Positions 23,233 to 32,626 are shown, counted from the first letter of the stretch. The stretch: DNA of 64,000 nucleotides from JACVRW01 sp963733885 (GCA_963733885.1 CAVTES010000005.1:330227-394226); one strand, 5' to 3'. Notes: generated by a model not told the origin, from the letters alone. Numbers and translations are program-made.

Positions 23233-23877
23233 ATGAGTAGCTCTGCCACGCGAGCGCCGGTATCTCACCCGCGTTCAACTCAGGCCGAGCGCAGCGCCCG
23301 CACACGGAGCGCCCTGCTCGAGTCGGCCGCGAGGGGTCTCTCCCGCTACGGCTACGGCAATCTGGTGCTCGAACAGGTGGCGCGCGAGGCGGGCTACACG
23401 CGCGGCGCCCTGTATCACCAGTTCAAAGACAAGGAGGATCTGGCCCTGGCAGTGGTCGAGTGGGTGGACGAGACGTGGAGGCGCGAGGTGGGGGCACTGG
23501 CTGAGCAAGAGCCCGATCCCGCCGCCGCCCTGATCGCGCTGGCGCGCGGTCACGCCGTCTACTGCCGACGAGACGTGGCCCGGGTCATGATGGCGCTGAG
23601 GGTCGAGTTCAGCGGCCAGGACCATCCTGTTGGGCAAGAGATCAAGCGCATCTCGAGAATCCTGTTCAAGCGCTGCGCCCGCCTGGTCGACGCGGGGCGC
23701 CGAGACGGGTCGATTCCACCCGGCCCGCCGGCCGGCGCGGTCGCGCGGGCGTACTGGGGAGCGCTCGAGGGCGCCGTGATCGCACTCGCCGGGCAGGCAC
23801 CGCACGACGAGCTACTGGCCGCCCGCACGGTCGCGGGCGTGCTCGGGCTGGACACCCCGTCGCCAGGCGTCAGCTGA
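23233..23877 (+). CDS. TetR-family transcriptional regulator
   Basis: 214 aa from ATG at 23233. N-terminal helix-turn-helix: RTRSALLESAARGLSRYGYG, VLEQVAREAGYTRGALYHQF, KDKEDLALAVV. The C-terminal domain is helical with a ligand pocket of unknown specificity. It is divergent from the DUF2867-like gene and shares a near-perfect palindrome with it. Downstream, the acyl-CoA ligase gene converges on it. Confidence 0.93.
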   Translation: MSSSATRAPVSHPRSTQAERSARTRSALLESAARGLSRYGYGNLVLEQVAREAGYTRGALYHQFKDKEDLALAVVEWVDETWRREVGALAEQEPDPAAALIALARGHAVYCRRDVARVMMALRVEFSGQDHPVGQEIKRISRILFKRCARLVDAGRRDGSIPPGPPAGAVARAYWGALEGAVIALAGQAPHDELLAARTVAGVLGLDTPSPGVS

Positions 23878-23900
23878 GCCCGCGGACCTCGATGAGATCG

Positions 23901-25532
23901 TCAGGCGGTGACCCGCGTCTGGTCCTCCAGGCCAAGCTCCGCGATCGCGGCCTCGCGGAGGTGGAATTTCTGGACCTTGCCGGTCACGGTCATCGGGAAG
24001 TCGTCCGTGAACTTGACGTAGCGGGGCACCTTGAAGTGGGCGATCTGCTCCCGGCAGTACGCCCTCAGGTCCTCCTCTGTCACGGCGGCGTCGTCTCGCA
24101 GCTTGACCCAGGCCATCAGCTCCTCCCCGTAGCGGGCATCCGGCACGCCGATGACCTGGACGTCGGCCACGTCGGGGTGCGTGTAGAGGAACTCCTCGAC
24201 CTCGCGCGGGTAGATGTTCTCCCCGCCGCGGATGACCATGTCCTTGCTGCGCCCGACGATGTTGAGGTAGCCGTCCCCATCCATCGTCGCAAGGTCGCCC
24301 GTGTGCATCCACCCGTCGGCGTCGATCGCCTCGGCGGTGCGCTCGGGGTCGTCCCAGTAGCCCGTCATGACGCTGTAGCCGCGCGTGCAGAGCTCACCGG
24401 TTTGGCCGCGCTCGACAACCTTGCCGTCCTCGTCGACGACCTGGACCTCCACATGCGGGTGGACGCGCCCGACGGTGCTCACGCGCTTCTCGATCGGGTC
24501 GCCGGCGCCGGTCTGGGTCGACACCGGCGAGGTCTCGGTCATCCCGTAGCAGATCGTGACCTCGCTCATGTGCATCTCGTCGATCACGCGCTTCATGACC
24601 TCGACCGGGCAGGGCGAGCCGGCCATGATCCCGGTGCGCAGCGACGACAGGTCGAAGTCGGTGAACGACGGATGGTCGAGCTGGGCGATGAACATCGTCG
24701 GGACCCCGTAGAGAGAAGTGCACCGTTCGTCGGCGACCGCCGCCAGCGTCGCCTCGGGCTCGAACGACGCCTGCGGCACGACCATGCATGCCCCATGCGT
24801 GACGGCGCCCAGGTTGCCCATGACCATGCCGAAGGTGTGGTAGAACGGCACGGGGATGCAGACCCGGTCCTCCTCGCTGTACCCGCAGCCCTCGCCGACG
24901 AAGTAGCCGTTGTTGAGGATGTTGCGATGGCTGAGGGTCGCCCCCTTCGGCGACCCGGTCGTGCCGCTCGTGTACTGGATGTTGATGGGATCGTCCGGCG
25001 TGAGCGACTTCGAGCGCTGTTCCACCGCCCCCGAGACGTCATTGGCCGCCGAGAGGAGCTCCTGCCACTCCTCGCCGTCGAGCCAGACGACCCGCTCGAG
25101 GCGGCGCAGCTCGGGCCTGACCTCGTCGACCATCGCGACGTAATCGGAGCTCTTGAACCCGGTGGCCGCGATCAGAGCGCGGCAGCCGGACTGAGCCAGG
25201 GCATAGCGCAGCTCCGAAGTCCGGTACGCCGGATTGATGTTCACGAGCACCACGCCGATCCGCGCGGTGGCGAACTGGGTCAGCACCCACTCGGCGCGGT
25301 TGGGCGCCCAGATGCCAAGCCGGTCGCCTCGCTCGAGCCCGAGCGCCATGAGGGCGCGGGCAACCGAGTCGACGGCGGCGTCGAGCTCCCCGTAGGTGAG
25401 GCGCACGTCCTGGTGGCACGACACCAGGGCGTCGCGGTCCGCGTGACGTTCCGCCATGCGCCGGAGGTTGAAGCCGATCGTCTCGTCGAGCAGCGGCGGC
25501 TCGGTCGGTCCGGCGGCATGGCTCCGTGACAT
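23901..25532 (-). CDS. AMP-binding acyl-CoA synthetase (FadD-like)
   Basis: 543 aa from ATG at 25532 with AAGGAGGAGCT just before it. Adenylation motifs: YTSGTTGSPKGATLSHRN (P-loop), IMAGSPCPVEVMK, TICYGMTETSPV, then GYWDDPERTAEAIDADGWM, HTGDLATMDGDGYLNIVGRS, KDMVIRGGENIYPREVEEFL, and the catalytic Lys in VTGKVQKF. This set fits medium/long-chain or branched acyl-CoA ligases. The nearest same-strand gene upstream is the saccharopine-dehydrogenase-like gene 67 bases away. Confidence 0.95.
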   Translation of the reverse strand: MSRSHAAGPTEPPLLDETIGFNLRRMAERHADRDALVSCHQDVRLTYGELDAAVDSVARALMALGLERGDRLGIWAPNRAEWVLTQFATARIGVVLVNINPAYRTSELRYALAQSGCRALIAATGFKSSDYVAMVDEVRPELRRLERVVWLDGEEWQELLSAANDVSGAVEQRSKSLTPDDPINIQYTSGTTGSPKGATLSHRNILNNGYFVGEGCGYSEEDRVCIPVPFYHTFGMVMGNLGAVTHGACMVVPQASFEPEATLAAVADERCTSLYGVPTMFIAQLDHPSFTDFDLSSLRTGIMAGSPCPVEVMKRVIDEMHMSEVTICYGMTETSPVSTQTGAGDPIEKRVSTVGRVHPHVEVQVVDEDGKVVERGQTGELCTRGYSVMTGYWDDPERTAEAIDADGWMHTGDLATMDGDGYLNIVGRSKDMVIRGGENIYPREVEEFLYTHPDVADVQVIGVPDARYGEELMAWVKLRDDAAVTEEDLRAYCREQIAHFKVPRYVKFTDDFPMTVTGKVQKFHLREAAIAELGLEDQTRVTA

Positions 25533-25599
25533 AGCTCCTCCTTGCCTCGCTTCGGCCATCAACGGCCAATCCTCTCTGGATCAGCGTCGCATATCGACG

Positions 25600-26748
25600 T
25601 CAACCCAGATCGGGTGCGCCCGGGGGTCCCCTATCGCGCCACTGAAGAAGGCGTATGTGTGGATCAGCGACGACCTCTCGGAGAAAGGGCCCCGGGCGCG
25701 GCCAAGCCTCGGGCGCCAGCATGCCGGGGGCGAGCTCGCGCCCTGCCACGGCCAGGGCGGCCAGCGCCGTGAACGTGGTCGTGGCGCGGCGCGAGTGGTC
25801 GTGGGCCTCGTAGCCCAGCATGGCCGGCCTACCCGAGCGGCTTCCCTCGACCTCCACCCGAAGCGCGAGCGGCAGATCGTGCCGGGGGATGTCGAAAAAG
25901 CGCTCTCCATGCGGCGATCCGAGGTAGGTGAGGAGATACTCCATCGGGCTGGGCTGCCCGGCGGCCGGCGGGTCGTAGGAGGTGAAGCCCCACCGGACCA
26001 TGTCCTCCAACAAGCGGTTGGCCTCCGGCTGGTAGAACGCGCCTTTTGCCGTGGCGTCGTGCACGCCGGGAATGAACCGGGCGATCGCCACCGGGTCCGG
26101 TGTGCCCGTGAAGTAGACGCCGGTGCGCCCGACCGGCTCGTGGAAGTCGACCTCCTCGCGACCCTCGAAGGGACCCATCCGTTCGTACCGGCCGTCGACG
26201 AATTGGAGGCCGCCGCCACTGTTGATCCTGAGGAAGTGCTGGATTGCCGCCGGGTAGTCCCGGTTGTAGTTCCAGGCGAACCGGATGGCGACCCGTTCCG
26301 TTCGGTCCAGCTGCTCGACGGCGTGTCGAACGAGCAGCCCGCTCAGCCCGGGCACGACCCCGCAGTCGATGAGGACCGTGACACCGGCCCGCCGCGCCCG
26401 CTCGTCCCATGAAGGGTCGAGCAGCAGTGCCTCGGCGACCTCGTGATCGTCGTTCATGTCCACGTAGTGGACGCCAGCGTCGATGGCCACCTCGACTACG
26501 CCGAGCGCGGTCCGGTGGTAGGGGCCGACCGCGTTCACGACCGCGTCGGCGCCGGCGAGCACCTCTCGAAGGCCGTCGCCGTCGGTGACGTCGATCGCTC
26601 TCCATGGCACTCCGGCTTTGGCGCCAACCGCCTCCGCTCTGTCCCCGTCGCGGTCCGCCACGCAGACGTCGACGGCGCGCCCTGAACGGGCGAGCTGGTA
26701 GGCGATGCCGCGACCGTGAAACCCACAGCCGAGCACGACGAGCTTCAT
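25600..26748 (-). CDS. Saccharopine-dehydrogenase-like NAD(P)-binding protein
   Basis: 382 aa from ATG at 26748. Rossmann start MKLVVLGCGFHGRGIAYQLA with GxGxxG, then VVNAVGPYHRTALGVVEVAI and AGVHYVDMNDD, the pattern of saccharopine dehydrogenase family proteins. Later CGVVPGLSGLLVRHAVEQLD. In actinobacteria such proteins are often trans-acting enoyl reductases or uncharacterised lipid enzymes, which would fit the acyl-CoA ligase next door. The substrate is unknown. Confidence 0.88.
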   Translation of the reverse strand: MKLVVLGCGFHGRGIAYQLARSGRAVDVCVADRDGDRAEAVGAKAGVPWRAIDVTDGDGLREVLAGADAVVNAVGPYHRTALGVVEVAIDAGVHYVDMNDDHEVAEALLLDPSWDERARRAGVTVLIDCGVVPGLSGLLVRHAVEQLDRTERVAIRFAWNYNRDYPAAIQHFLRINSGGGLQFVDGRYERMGPFEGREEVDFHEPVGRTGVYFTGTPDPVAIARFIPGVHDATAKGAFYQPEANRLLEDMVRWGFTSYDPPAAGQPSPMEYLLTYLGSPHGERFFDIPRHDLPLALRVEVEGSRSGRPAMLGYEAHDHSRRATTTFTALAALAVAGRELAPGMLAPEAWPRPGPFLREVVADPHIRLLQWRDRGPPGAPDLG

Positions 26749-26788
26749 CGGATCAATCGTTTCACCGCGATGGCGGTGCGGTCGACGA

Positions 26789-26813
26789 AAGGGCCCGCTC
26801 CGCACGGGCCCTT
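26789..26813 (-). terminator. Hairpin terminator-like structure
   Basis: Arms AAGGGCCCG and CGGGCCCTT form a perfect 9-base-pair stem with a 7-base loop. On the minus strand it follows the LVIVD-type gene ending at 26859 and is itself followed by TTTCG; the T-run is short. Confidence 0.6.
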
Positions 26814-26858
26814 CGCCTCTAGGTCAGGCCCAATCGAGCGCGGGGCGGCGCGCAGCGG

Positions 26859-28376
26859 TCAGTCGTCGTCATCCCGGTCGTTGCCCTTGCACTGCTTCGG
26901 CGCCCGGCCCACCGGCTCGAAGCAGAGCGCGTCTCCCTGGTTCGAGTTGCCCTCGAGGAAGTCGATCTTGTTGACCTCACGGTCGAACGGGCCCTTGTAC
27001 TTGAGGACGTACAGGCCGTTGCGCAGGTCGATGACGTAGATCAGCCCGTCCTTGATGATCGGGTAGCTCCACATCACGACCTTCTCGTTGCGGCCCGTGT
27101 CGGGGTCGGACGAGAGCCGTGGATCCTCGAGCATCACCATTTCCAGCGGCTCCGGGAAGAACTGCGCCAACTGAGACGGGTTCATCGGGTCATCCACCGA
27201 GATCGCCTGGAAACCGCCCGAGTGCCAGGTGGTGAACACGATGTTCGGCGTGTGCGTCGGGTTGTGCGCCGAGTACGACGTCGCGGGCGGGTCCCACGCG
27301 TCGCAGGTCGTCTGCTCGTTCTCCGGCAGCTTGAACTCGGCCCGGACCGCCGGGATTGCCGGGTTGGAGATGTCGACCATCCGCGCCCAGCCCCACGGGC
27401 AGCCGTGGTCGGACCCGGTGACCGTCCCGTAGACCTCGTCGGATACGTAGGCCCAGTTCGTGCCCCACAGCTTGAGCGCGCTGTGCGCTCCCGGGCCCGC
27501 CCACGTCGGCCGCATCTCGTTCACCGTGATCCGGCGCGGCAGCGGCATCGGAAGCCCGAGCGCGAAGTCCGACGTGTCGACGACCGCGAAGCCACCGGTC
27601 AGCAGCGCGAAGTACGCCCGCGTGCCGTCGTTGCTGACCGACAGCGAGTGCAGGCCGCCTGTCGGCTTCTGGGCCGGCGCCGGGACTGGCGGGAAGCGCG
27701 TGTACTGGTGCGTCCCGGCGAACAGGGTGACCGGCGCCCCGCCGGCGCGCACCGGCGAGATGTCCCAGACCGCAAACGCGCAGTTCGTCATGCTGGCGTT
27801 GCAGCCCGAGCCGGCGTTGCCGGCGAAGATCAGCGCCCGGCCCGGGTTGCGCGGGTCCTCCCAGAGGAAGAACTCGTGCGTGTTGACGTCGAACTGGTGC
27901 AGCAGCCGCGGCGTGCGCGCGTCCTGCCGGCCGCCGATGTCGTAGAAGCGGATGCTGCTGACCGACGGCGCGGTGCAGTGGTGCAGCCCGCCGCCGACGC
28001 CGCAGTTGGTGTTCAGGACGATCAGGATGTCCTGCGACCGCCACACGCGCAGCTCGCGCGAGGACTCGCCGGGCGCCGCGTACAGCGGCTCGTCCGTGAC
28101 CAGCTCGGGATCATCGGGATCGTCGATGTCCACCACCATGATGCCGCCGTGCGGCATGCCCTCGTGGCCGCCGTCGGTCCGGCTGCCGATGTACGCATAG
28201 TCGCCGTGAACCGCCATGGCGGCGTTCATGCCGCGGTCCATGAGCGGTTCATGCCCGACCTGAGTGATCGAGGCGGGCTTCGGCTTCTTCGGTTTGTCCG
28301 CCGATGCCGCCGCGGGCAGGGCGAGGGTCAGCGCCGCGATGACCACGAGCGCCTTACACCAGGATGACTTGGACAT
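26859..28376 (-). CDS. Secreted LVIVD-repeat protein with Asp-rich tail
   Basis: 505 aa from ATG at 28376. Signal peptide: MSKSSWCKALVVIAALTLAL then PAAASA, cleavage near residue 26. LVIVD-like strands recur: GIMVVDIDDPDDPELVTDEP, VWDISPVRAGGAP, GGFAVVDTSDFALG, ARMVDISNPAIP, LIYVIDLRNGLYVLKYKG. Several Cys pairs. It ends in NDRDDDD. The family is thought to form an extracellular propeller of unknown function. Next to a relative on the same strand (28576-30435). A strong hairpin follows the gene. Confidence 0.85.
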   Translation of the reverse strand: MSKSSWCKALVVIAALTLALPAAASADKPKKPKPASITQVGHEPLMDRGMNAAMAVHGDYAYIGSRTDGGHEGMPHGGIMVVDIDDPDDPELVTDEPLYAAPGESSRELRVWRSQDILIVLNTNCGVGGGLHHCTAPSVSSIRFYDIGGRQDARTPRLLHQFDVNTHEFFLWEDPRNPGRALIFAGNAGSGCNASMTNCAFAVWDISPVRAGGAPVTLFAGTHQYTRFPPVPAPAQKPTGGLHSLSVSNDGTRAYFALLTGGFAVVDTSDFALGLPMPLPRRITVNEMRPTWAGPGAHSALKLWGTNWAYVSDEVYGTVTGSDHGCPWGWARMVDISNPAIPAVRAEFKLPENEQTTCDAWDPPATSYSAHNPTHTPNIVFTTWHSGGFQAISVDDPMNPSQLAQFFPEPLEMVMLEDPRLSSDPDTGRNEKVVMWSYPIIKDGLIYVIDLRNGLYVLKYKGPFDREVNKIDFLEGNSNQGDALCFEPVGRAPKQCKGNDRDDDD

Positions 28377-28504
28377 GACGCCTCCAGTTCGTATCGCCAG
28401 AGAGCACAGGTCCGTTCCCCCCAAACAGGCGAGCGGGCCTCGCGAACTCACACCGCCCTCCGGAGGCGGTTATCTCCAGGACCGGGCAACGCCAAACCGG
28501 CTCA

Positions 28505-28537
28505 TAGCCCCGGACTCGTGTGGCGATTCCGGGGCTA
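28505..28537 (-). terminator. Second hairpin downstream of the PA-domain protein gene
   Basis: Arms TAGCCCCGGA and TCCGGGGCTA give a perfect 10-base-pair stem with a 13-base loop. It lies between the two secreted-protein genes, after the first hairpin at 28547-28574. No T-run. Confidence 0.5.
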
Positions 28538-28546
28538 CCGATCCGA

Positions 28547-28574
28547 GGGCGGCCGCCGCGCTCGGCGGCCGCCC
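28547..28574 (-). terminator. GC-rich hairpin directly after a stop codon
   Basis: Arms GGGCGGCCGCC and GGCGGCCGCCC form an 11-base-pair stem with a 6-base loop, beginning one base after the stop of the gene at 28576. A likely transcript-end structure though no T-run follows. Confidence 0.55.
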
Positions 28575-28575
28575 C

Positions 28576-30435
28576 TCAGGCGCTCGGATCCAGATCCGAG
28601 CTAATCTCGTCGTCGTCGTCGTCGTCCTCGTCGTCGTCGTCGCGGTCCCGGTCAAGCTTCAGGGCGATTGTGGTCTCCTGCGTCTGCGGGTTCAGGTGCC
28701 CCAGCTTCCTCGCCCCGCGGACGGCACGGTCCTCGAGCTCCCAGATCGTGAGCCCGCGCGTCATGTCGGATTCGTAGATCTCGCCGTCGTACCAGTACGC
28801 CGACCAGTCGCCGCCGCCTTCGATGCCGACCGGCGGGTTCGGGTCGACCAGCGGCGCCGGGTCGGCGAACGCGATCTCCTGCGGCGCCGCGGGATTCGTG
28901 AAGTCGATCACGCTGATGCCCGACTGGTAGTTGCCGGAGACCAGGATCCTGCCCCTCTTAGTGGGCACGGCGTTGTAGTTGTGCCAGGTGCAGTTCTCCA
29001 GGTTCGTCTGCGGCCGCGGGTGGATGAACGTGCCGAGCTGGTTGGCCTCGGCGTCGTAGAAATACAGCGTCCGGTCCACGACCGAGCTGGTCGCCTGGCA
29101 GTTGGCCAGATTGCCGCCGCCCGGCTCGTGGCCGAATACCAGCACCTCGCCGTCCCACGACCAGGCGGCCGAGTGGCCGATGGTCACGCCCGGGATGTCG
29201 AAGTGGTGCATCAGCATCGGGTCGTCGAGCGAGCCGCCGTCGCGCTGATCGAGGCTGAAGATCCGCGCGCCCTCGCCACCGGCGCAGGCCAGCCGCCGCG
29301 CATCGCCGAGGATGATGCCGATGTCGTGGCAGGTGTGCATCGAGTCGACCTTGTTGATCACCTGCGCGTCCTCGGGGTCATCGAGAGGCACCTCGACGAT
29401 CTCGAAGAAGTCGCACACGCCGCCGGCCGAGTTGCTGTTGTAGATCAGCAGCCGGTCGTTGCGGCGGTCGCGGACGCCGCTCGCGGTGTGCGAGCCGCAG
29501 CCGAAGTCCTCGTTGGCGGCGACCGAGCCGATGGCAGGCAGACCGGCCTTGATGATGTTCCCGTCCGCCTGCGACACGTGCACGGCGGGGATGGTGACCT
29601 GGCCCCCGACCGCGCCGGGGCCCATGAGGATCGGGATGCCTGGCGCGTTGTTGCCGACGATCACACCGGTCGCGCCCGCGTTCTGTGCCTGCAGCGCCTT
29701 GAACGCGAACTCGCACGTGCCGCGGTCGACCACCGCGATCGCACCGGCGGGGAAGCCCACGAGCGGCTGACAGGCGTCGCTCGTAACCCCGACGCCGTCG
29801 TTCGCCAGCGCGATGTTGCCGGACAGGCCGGCTGCGGGCGGGCCGAACTGCGCGCCGTTCGCCTCGTACGTGCCGGCGGCGGTCGACGGCGCGTTGATGG
29901 TTACGAGGTTCGGCAGGCCGTCGAGATCGATCTGGGCGACGAGCCTCGGATCGCTCAGACGGCTGATGTCGAAGACGTGCAGGCCCTCGAAGCCCTCGCC
30001 AACGAGCTGGCCGTCGCACGTGTCATCGGTATCGGCCGGCGCGTCCCAGGTACGCACGAGGATGTCGTCCCAGACGACCACGTCGCCTTGGCTGCCTTCG
30101 GCCGTACCGGGCGTGCAGTCGGTGTAGTTGATGATCTCGCGCGGCTTGCGGGGGTTCGAGATGTCGACGGCCCGGAACCCCTGGTAGTGCCCGTGGAAGG
30201 CGATGTCATCCCAGAAGGCGAGATCCGAGTTGGGGATGCCCGCCCCGGGCGTTGTGTTGTCCAGCGGAACGTTGCGCGCCGAGTGGCCCTTCGGCTCCAG
30301 GTTGTCCGTGTACGTGTACGTGCTGACCGCCTCTGGCGGCGGCTGCGACCGCTTCGCCGTTGCAATCGCCGGTACCGCGAGCATCGCCGCTACCGCTGCG
30401 GCGAGCACGGTCAGGCGGAAAAGCGGGCTTCGCAT
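28576..30435 (-). CDS. Secreted propeller-like protein with PA domain and acidic Asp/Glu tail
   Basis: 619 aa from ATG at 30435, AAAGGAGTG before it. Signal peptide MRSPLFRLTVLAAAVAAMLA then VPAIATA. LVIVD-like strands include GFRAVDISNPRKPREIINYT, GLHVFDISRLSDPRLVAQID and GISVIDFTNPAAPQEIAFAD. A protease-associated (PA) domain is inserted at about residues 200-320 (IAVVDRGTCEFAFKALQAQN, AGATGVIVGNNAPG). The C-terminus is an acidic run (about residues 595-612, Asp/Glu only in the middle) encoded by a GTC/GAC trinucleotide repeat at 28607-28642. The acid tail may bind Ca or cell-surface polymers; this is inference. Confidence 0.85.
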   Translation of the reverse strand: MRSPLFRLTVLAAAVAAMLAVPAIATAKRSQPPPEAVSTYTYTDNLEPKGHSARNVPLDNTTPGAGIPNSDLAFWDDIAFHGHYQGFRAVDISNPRKPREIINYTDCTPGTAEGSQGDVVVWDDILVRTWDAPADTDDTCDGQLVGEGFEGLHVFDISRLSDPRLVAQIDLDGLPNLVTINAPSTAAGTYEANGAQFGPPAAGLSGNIALANDGVGVTSDACQPLVGFPAGAIAVVDRGTCEFAFKALQAQNAGATGVIVGNNAPGIPILMGPGAVGGQVTIPAVHVSQADGNIIKAGLPAIGSVAANEDFGCGSHTASGVRDRRNDRLLIYNSNSAGGVCDFFEIVEVPLDDPEDAQVINKVDSMHTCHDIGIILGDARRLACAGGEGARIFSLDQRDGGSLDDPMLMHHFDIPGVTIGHSAAWSWDGEVLVFGHEPGGGNLANCQATSSVVDRTLYFYDAEANQLGTFIHPRPQTNLENCTWHNYNAVPTKRGRILVSGNYQSGISVIDFTNPAAPQEIAFADPAPLVDPNPPVGIEGGGDWSAYWYDGEIYESDMTRGLTIWELEDRAVRGARKLGHLNPQTQETTIALKLDRDRDDDDEDDDDDDEISSDLDPSA

Positions 30436-30692
30436 GACCCCACTCCTTTGTTTGATCCCCCGCCTCCGACTACGCGTGGGGACGATGTGCGTCCGCGGAA
30501 GATCCTGCCGACGGGGGCGCGCGCGTCCGCTGGACGGCTCCGCAAGGAGCCGCACGAGTACGGAACCTCCCGTTCGGACACGGCCCATCCCCCCTGGCAT
30601 CGGTCCTCTGATCCTCCGGCTGCGAGTCTTCCGGTCGAGATCGGGCGTGTCAAGGTGACGGCGCCGGACGTGGTTGCCGTAGAACTCCGGGC

Positions 30693-31751
30693 ATGGCCAG
30701 GACCGAGGCGACGATCATCGAAGCCGGCGGGCGCGACCTTCGGGTGTCTAGCCCCGACCGCGAGATCTTCCCGGAGACCGAGCGCTCAGGCGCGGTCACC
30801 AAGCTCGACGTGGTCAAGTATTACCTCGCCGTGGAGGACGGCATCATGCGGGCGCTCCACCACCGGCCCACGACGCTCGAGCGCTGGCCGAAGGGCGTTC
30901 ACCCGGGCATCGAGGTCTCGACGCGGGAGAAGGGCGGCGGCGACGCCTTCTTCCAGAAGCGCGTCCCGAAGGGAGCGCCGGACTACCTGGAGACCGCGCG
31001 GATCGAGTTCCCGTCGGGCCGCCACGCGGACGAGATCTGCCCTACCGAGATCGCTGTCGTCGGCTGGGCCGCCCAGATGGGCACGATCACGTTTCATCCG
31101 TGGCCCGTTCGAAACGATGACGTGGACCATCCGGACGAGCTGCGGCTCGACCTGGACCCGCAGCCGGGCACGGACTTCGACGACGCCGTGCGCGTCGCCG
31201 CCGAGGCGCGAGCGCTCCTGGGCGAGCTTGGCTACACCGGATTCCCGAAGACGTCGGGGGGGCGCGGCGTCCACATTTATGTCCGGATCGAGCCGCGCTG
31301 GACGTTCACCGACGTGCGCCACGCCGCGATCGCCTTCGGGCGTGAGCTCGAGCGGCGCCTCCCGGGCCAGGTGACGACGAAGTGGTGGAAGGAGGAGCGC
31401 GGCGAGCGCATCTTCATCGACTACAACCAGAACGCCCGCGATCGCACGATCGCCTCCGCCTACAGCGTCCGGCCCAAGCCCGGCGCCCCGGTCTCGGCCC
31501 CGGTCACGTGGGACGAGCTCGCCGAGGCGGAGCCCGAGGACTTCACGGTCGCGACGATGCCCGCGCGCTTTGCCGAGGTGGGCGACCGCCACGCCGCGAT
31601 CGACGACGCCCACCACTCGCTGCAGCCGCTGCTGGACATGTACGAGCGCGACGAGGACGGCGACATGCCCTACCCGCCCGACTACCCGAAGATGCCGGGG
31701 GAGCCGAAGCGCGTGCAGCCGTCGCGCGATCGCGACCGCCCGCGGGACTGA
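30693..31751 (+). CDS. Stand-alone LigD-type polymerase/primase domain
   Basis: 352 aa from ATG at 30693. Archaeo-eukaryotic primase fold of LigD-Pol: LDVVKYYLAVEDGIMRALHH, RWPKGVHPGIEV, metal-binding DLDP (Asp153, Asp155), GFPKTSGGRGVHIYVRI and IFIDYNQNARDRTIASAYSV. It lacks the ligase and 3'-phosphoesterase domains of full LigD. Such proteins fill gaps in Ku-dependent end joining with ribonucleotides. No Ku or ligase is nearby. It converges with the exonuclease III gene; the two stops are adjacent. Confidence 0.93.
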   Translation: MARTEATIIEAGGRDLRVSSPDREIFPETERSGAVTKLDVVKYYLAVEDGIMRALHHRPTTLERWPKGVHPGIEVSTREKGGGDAFFQKRVPKGAPDYLETARIEFPSGRHADEICPTEIAVVGWAAQMGTITFHPWPVRNDDVDHPDELRLDLDPQPGTDFDDAVRVAAEARALLGELGYTGFPKTSGGRGVHIYVRIEPRWTFTDVRHAAIAFGRELERRLPGQVTTKWWKEERGERIFIDYNQNARDRTIASAYSVRPKPGAPVSAPVTWDELAEAEPEDFTVATMPARFAEVGDRHAAIDDAHHSLQPLLDMYERDEDGDMPYPPDYPKMPGEPKRVQPSRDRDRPRD

Positions 31752-32624
31752 CTACGGCGCCTGGGGGAGCTTCTTCGCGCCGCGCTTGGTCACCGGAGCG
31801 GAGGGCGGCGGCACGACCGGCCCGATGTCCCCGTCCGGCGCCTCGTCCAGGTCGACGATCACCGGCGCGTGATCGCTCGGCCCGCTGCCCTTGCGGGCCT
31901 GCCGGTCCACCCACGCCGCCTGGACGCGGTCGGCGACCGGCGCGCCGGCCAGCACCAGGTCGATCCGCATCCCGAGGTCCTGGTGGAACATCCCCGCGCG
32001 GTAGTCCCAGTAGGTGAACACACGCTCGTTCGGCCAGCGGTCCCGCACGACGTCACGCAGGCCGAGGCCCCGGAGCTCCGCCAGCGCCTCCCGCTCGGGC
32101 GCGGTCACGTGGGTCTGGCCGATGTAGGCGTCCGGATCGAACACGTCGTCATCGGTCGGCGCGATGTTCATGTCGCCGCAGACGATCGTCGCGTCCGGGC
32201 CGGCGGAAACCATCTCCCGCAGAGAGCCGAGCCAGGCGAGCTTGTACTGGTAGTGCTCCGAGTCCGGCTCGCGCCCGTTCGGCACATACACCGAGACCAC
32301 CCGGATCCCGTCGCACGTGGCGGACACCGCGCGCGCCTCTGGATGCGGGAAGCCCGGAGCGCCCGCGATTCCCGCCATCACGTCTTCGAGCCCCGCGCGC
32401 GAGAGGATCGCCACCCCGTTCCACGTGGCCTCGCCGTGAACCGCGACCTCATAGCCGCGCTCGGCGAGCTCGGTGCCGAGCAGCTCGGCGAACGCGTCGT
32501 CCGCAAGCTTGGTCTCCTGGAGGCAGACCACGTCCGGCCGCCGCTCGTCCAGCCAAGGCAGCAGCCGCGGCACGCGCTGCTTGATCGAGTTGACGTTCCA
32601 GGTCGCGATGCGCACGGCCCTCAA
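31752..32624 (-). CDS. xthA: Exodeoxyribonuclease III
   Basis: 290 aa from ATG at 32624. AP-endonuclease family 1 motifs: TWNVNSIKQRVPRLLPWLDE, LQETKLADDAF (metal Glu), GVAILSR, VYVPNGREPDSEHYQYKLAW, GDMNIAPTDDDVFDP, MRIDLVLAG and SDHAPVIVDL (catalytic His). Cuts DNA at abasic sites and has 3'-5' exonuclease activity. Two bases downstream of the bicupin gene, so it is probably in that operon. A C-terminal 20-residue extension is basic and looks accessory. Length is slightly above the family norm. Confidence 0.95.
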   Translation of the reverse strand: MRAVRIATWNVNSIKQRVPRLLPWLDERRPDVVCLQETKLADDAFAELLGTELAERGYEVAVHGEATWNGVAILSRAGLEDVMAGIAGAPGFPHPEARAVSATCDGIRVVSVYVPNGREPDSEHYQYKLAWLGSLREMVSAGPDATIVCGDMNIAPTDDDVFDPDAYIGQTHVTAPEREALAELRGLGLRDVVRDRWPNERVFTYWDYRAGMFHQDLGMRIDLVLAGAPVADRVQAAWVDRQARKGSGPSDHAPVIVDLDEAPDGDIGPVVPPPSAPVTKRGAKKLPQAP

Positions 32625-32626
32625 AG

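Noticed and set aside
23892..25529. 545-codon plus-strand frame
   Set aside because: Antisense shadow of the acyl-CoA ligase, His/Asp/Arg-rich.
28607..28642. Tandem GTC repeat considered as a CRISPR-like or regulatory repeat
   Set aside because: It is a simple trinucleotide run within the 3' end of a coding sequence and encodes the Asp/Glu tail.
28264..31374. 1036-codon plus-strand frame
   Set aside because: Antisense shadow of the two secreted LVIVD-type genes and out-of-frame reading of the LigD gene; composition is Arg/Asp/Val-rich junk.
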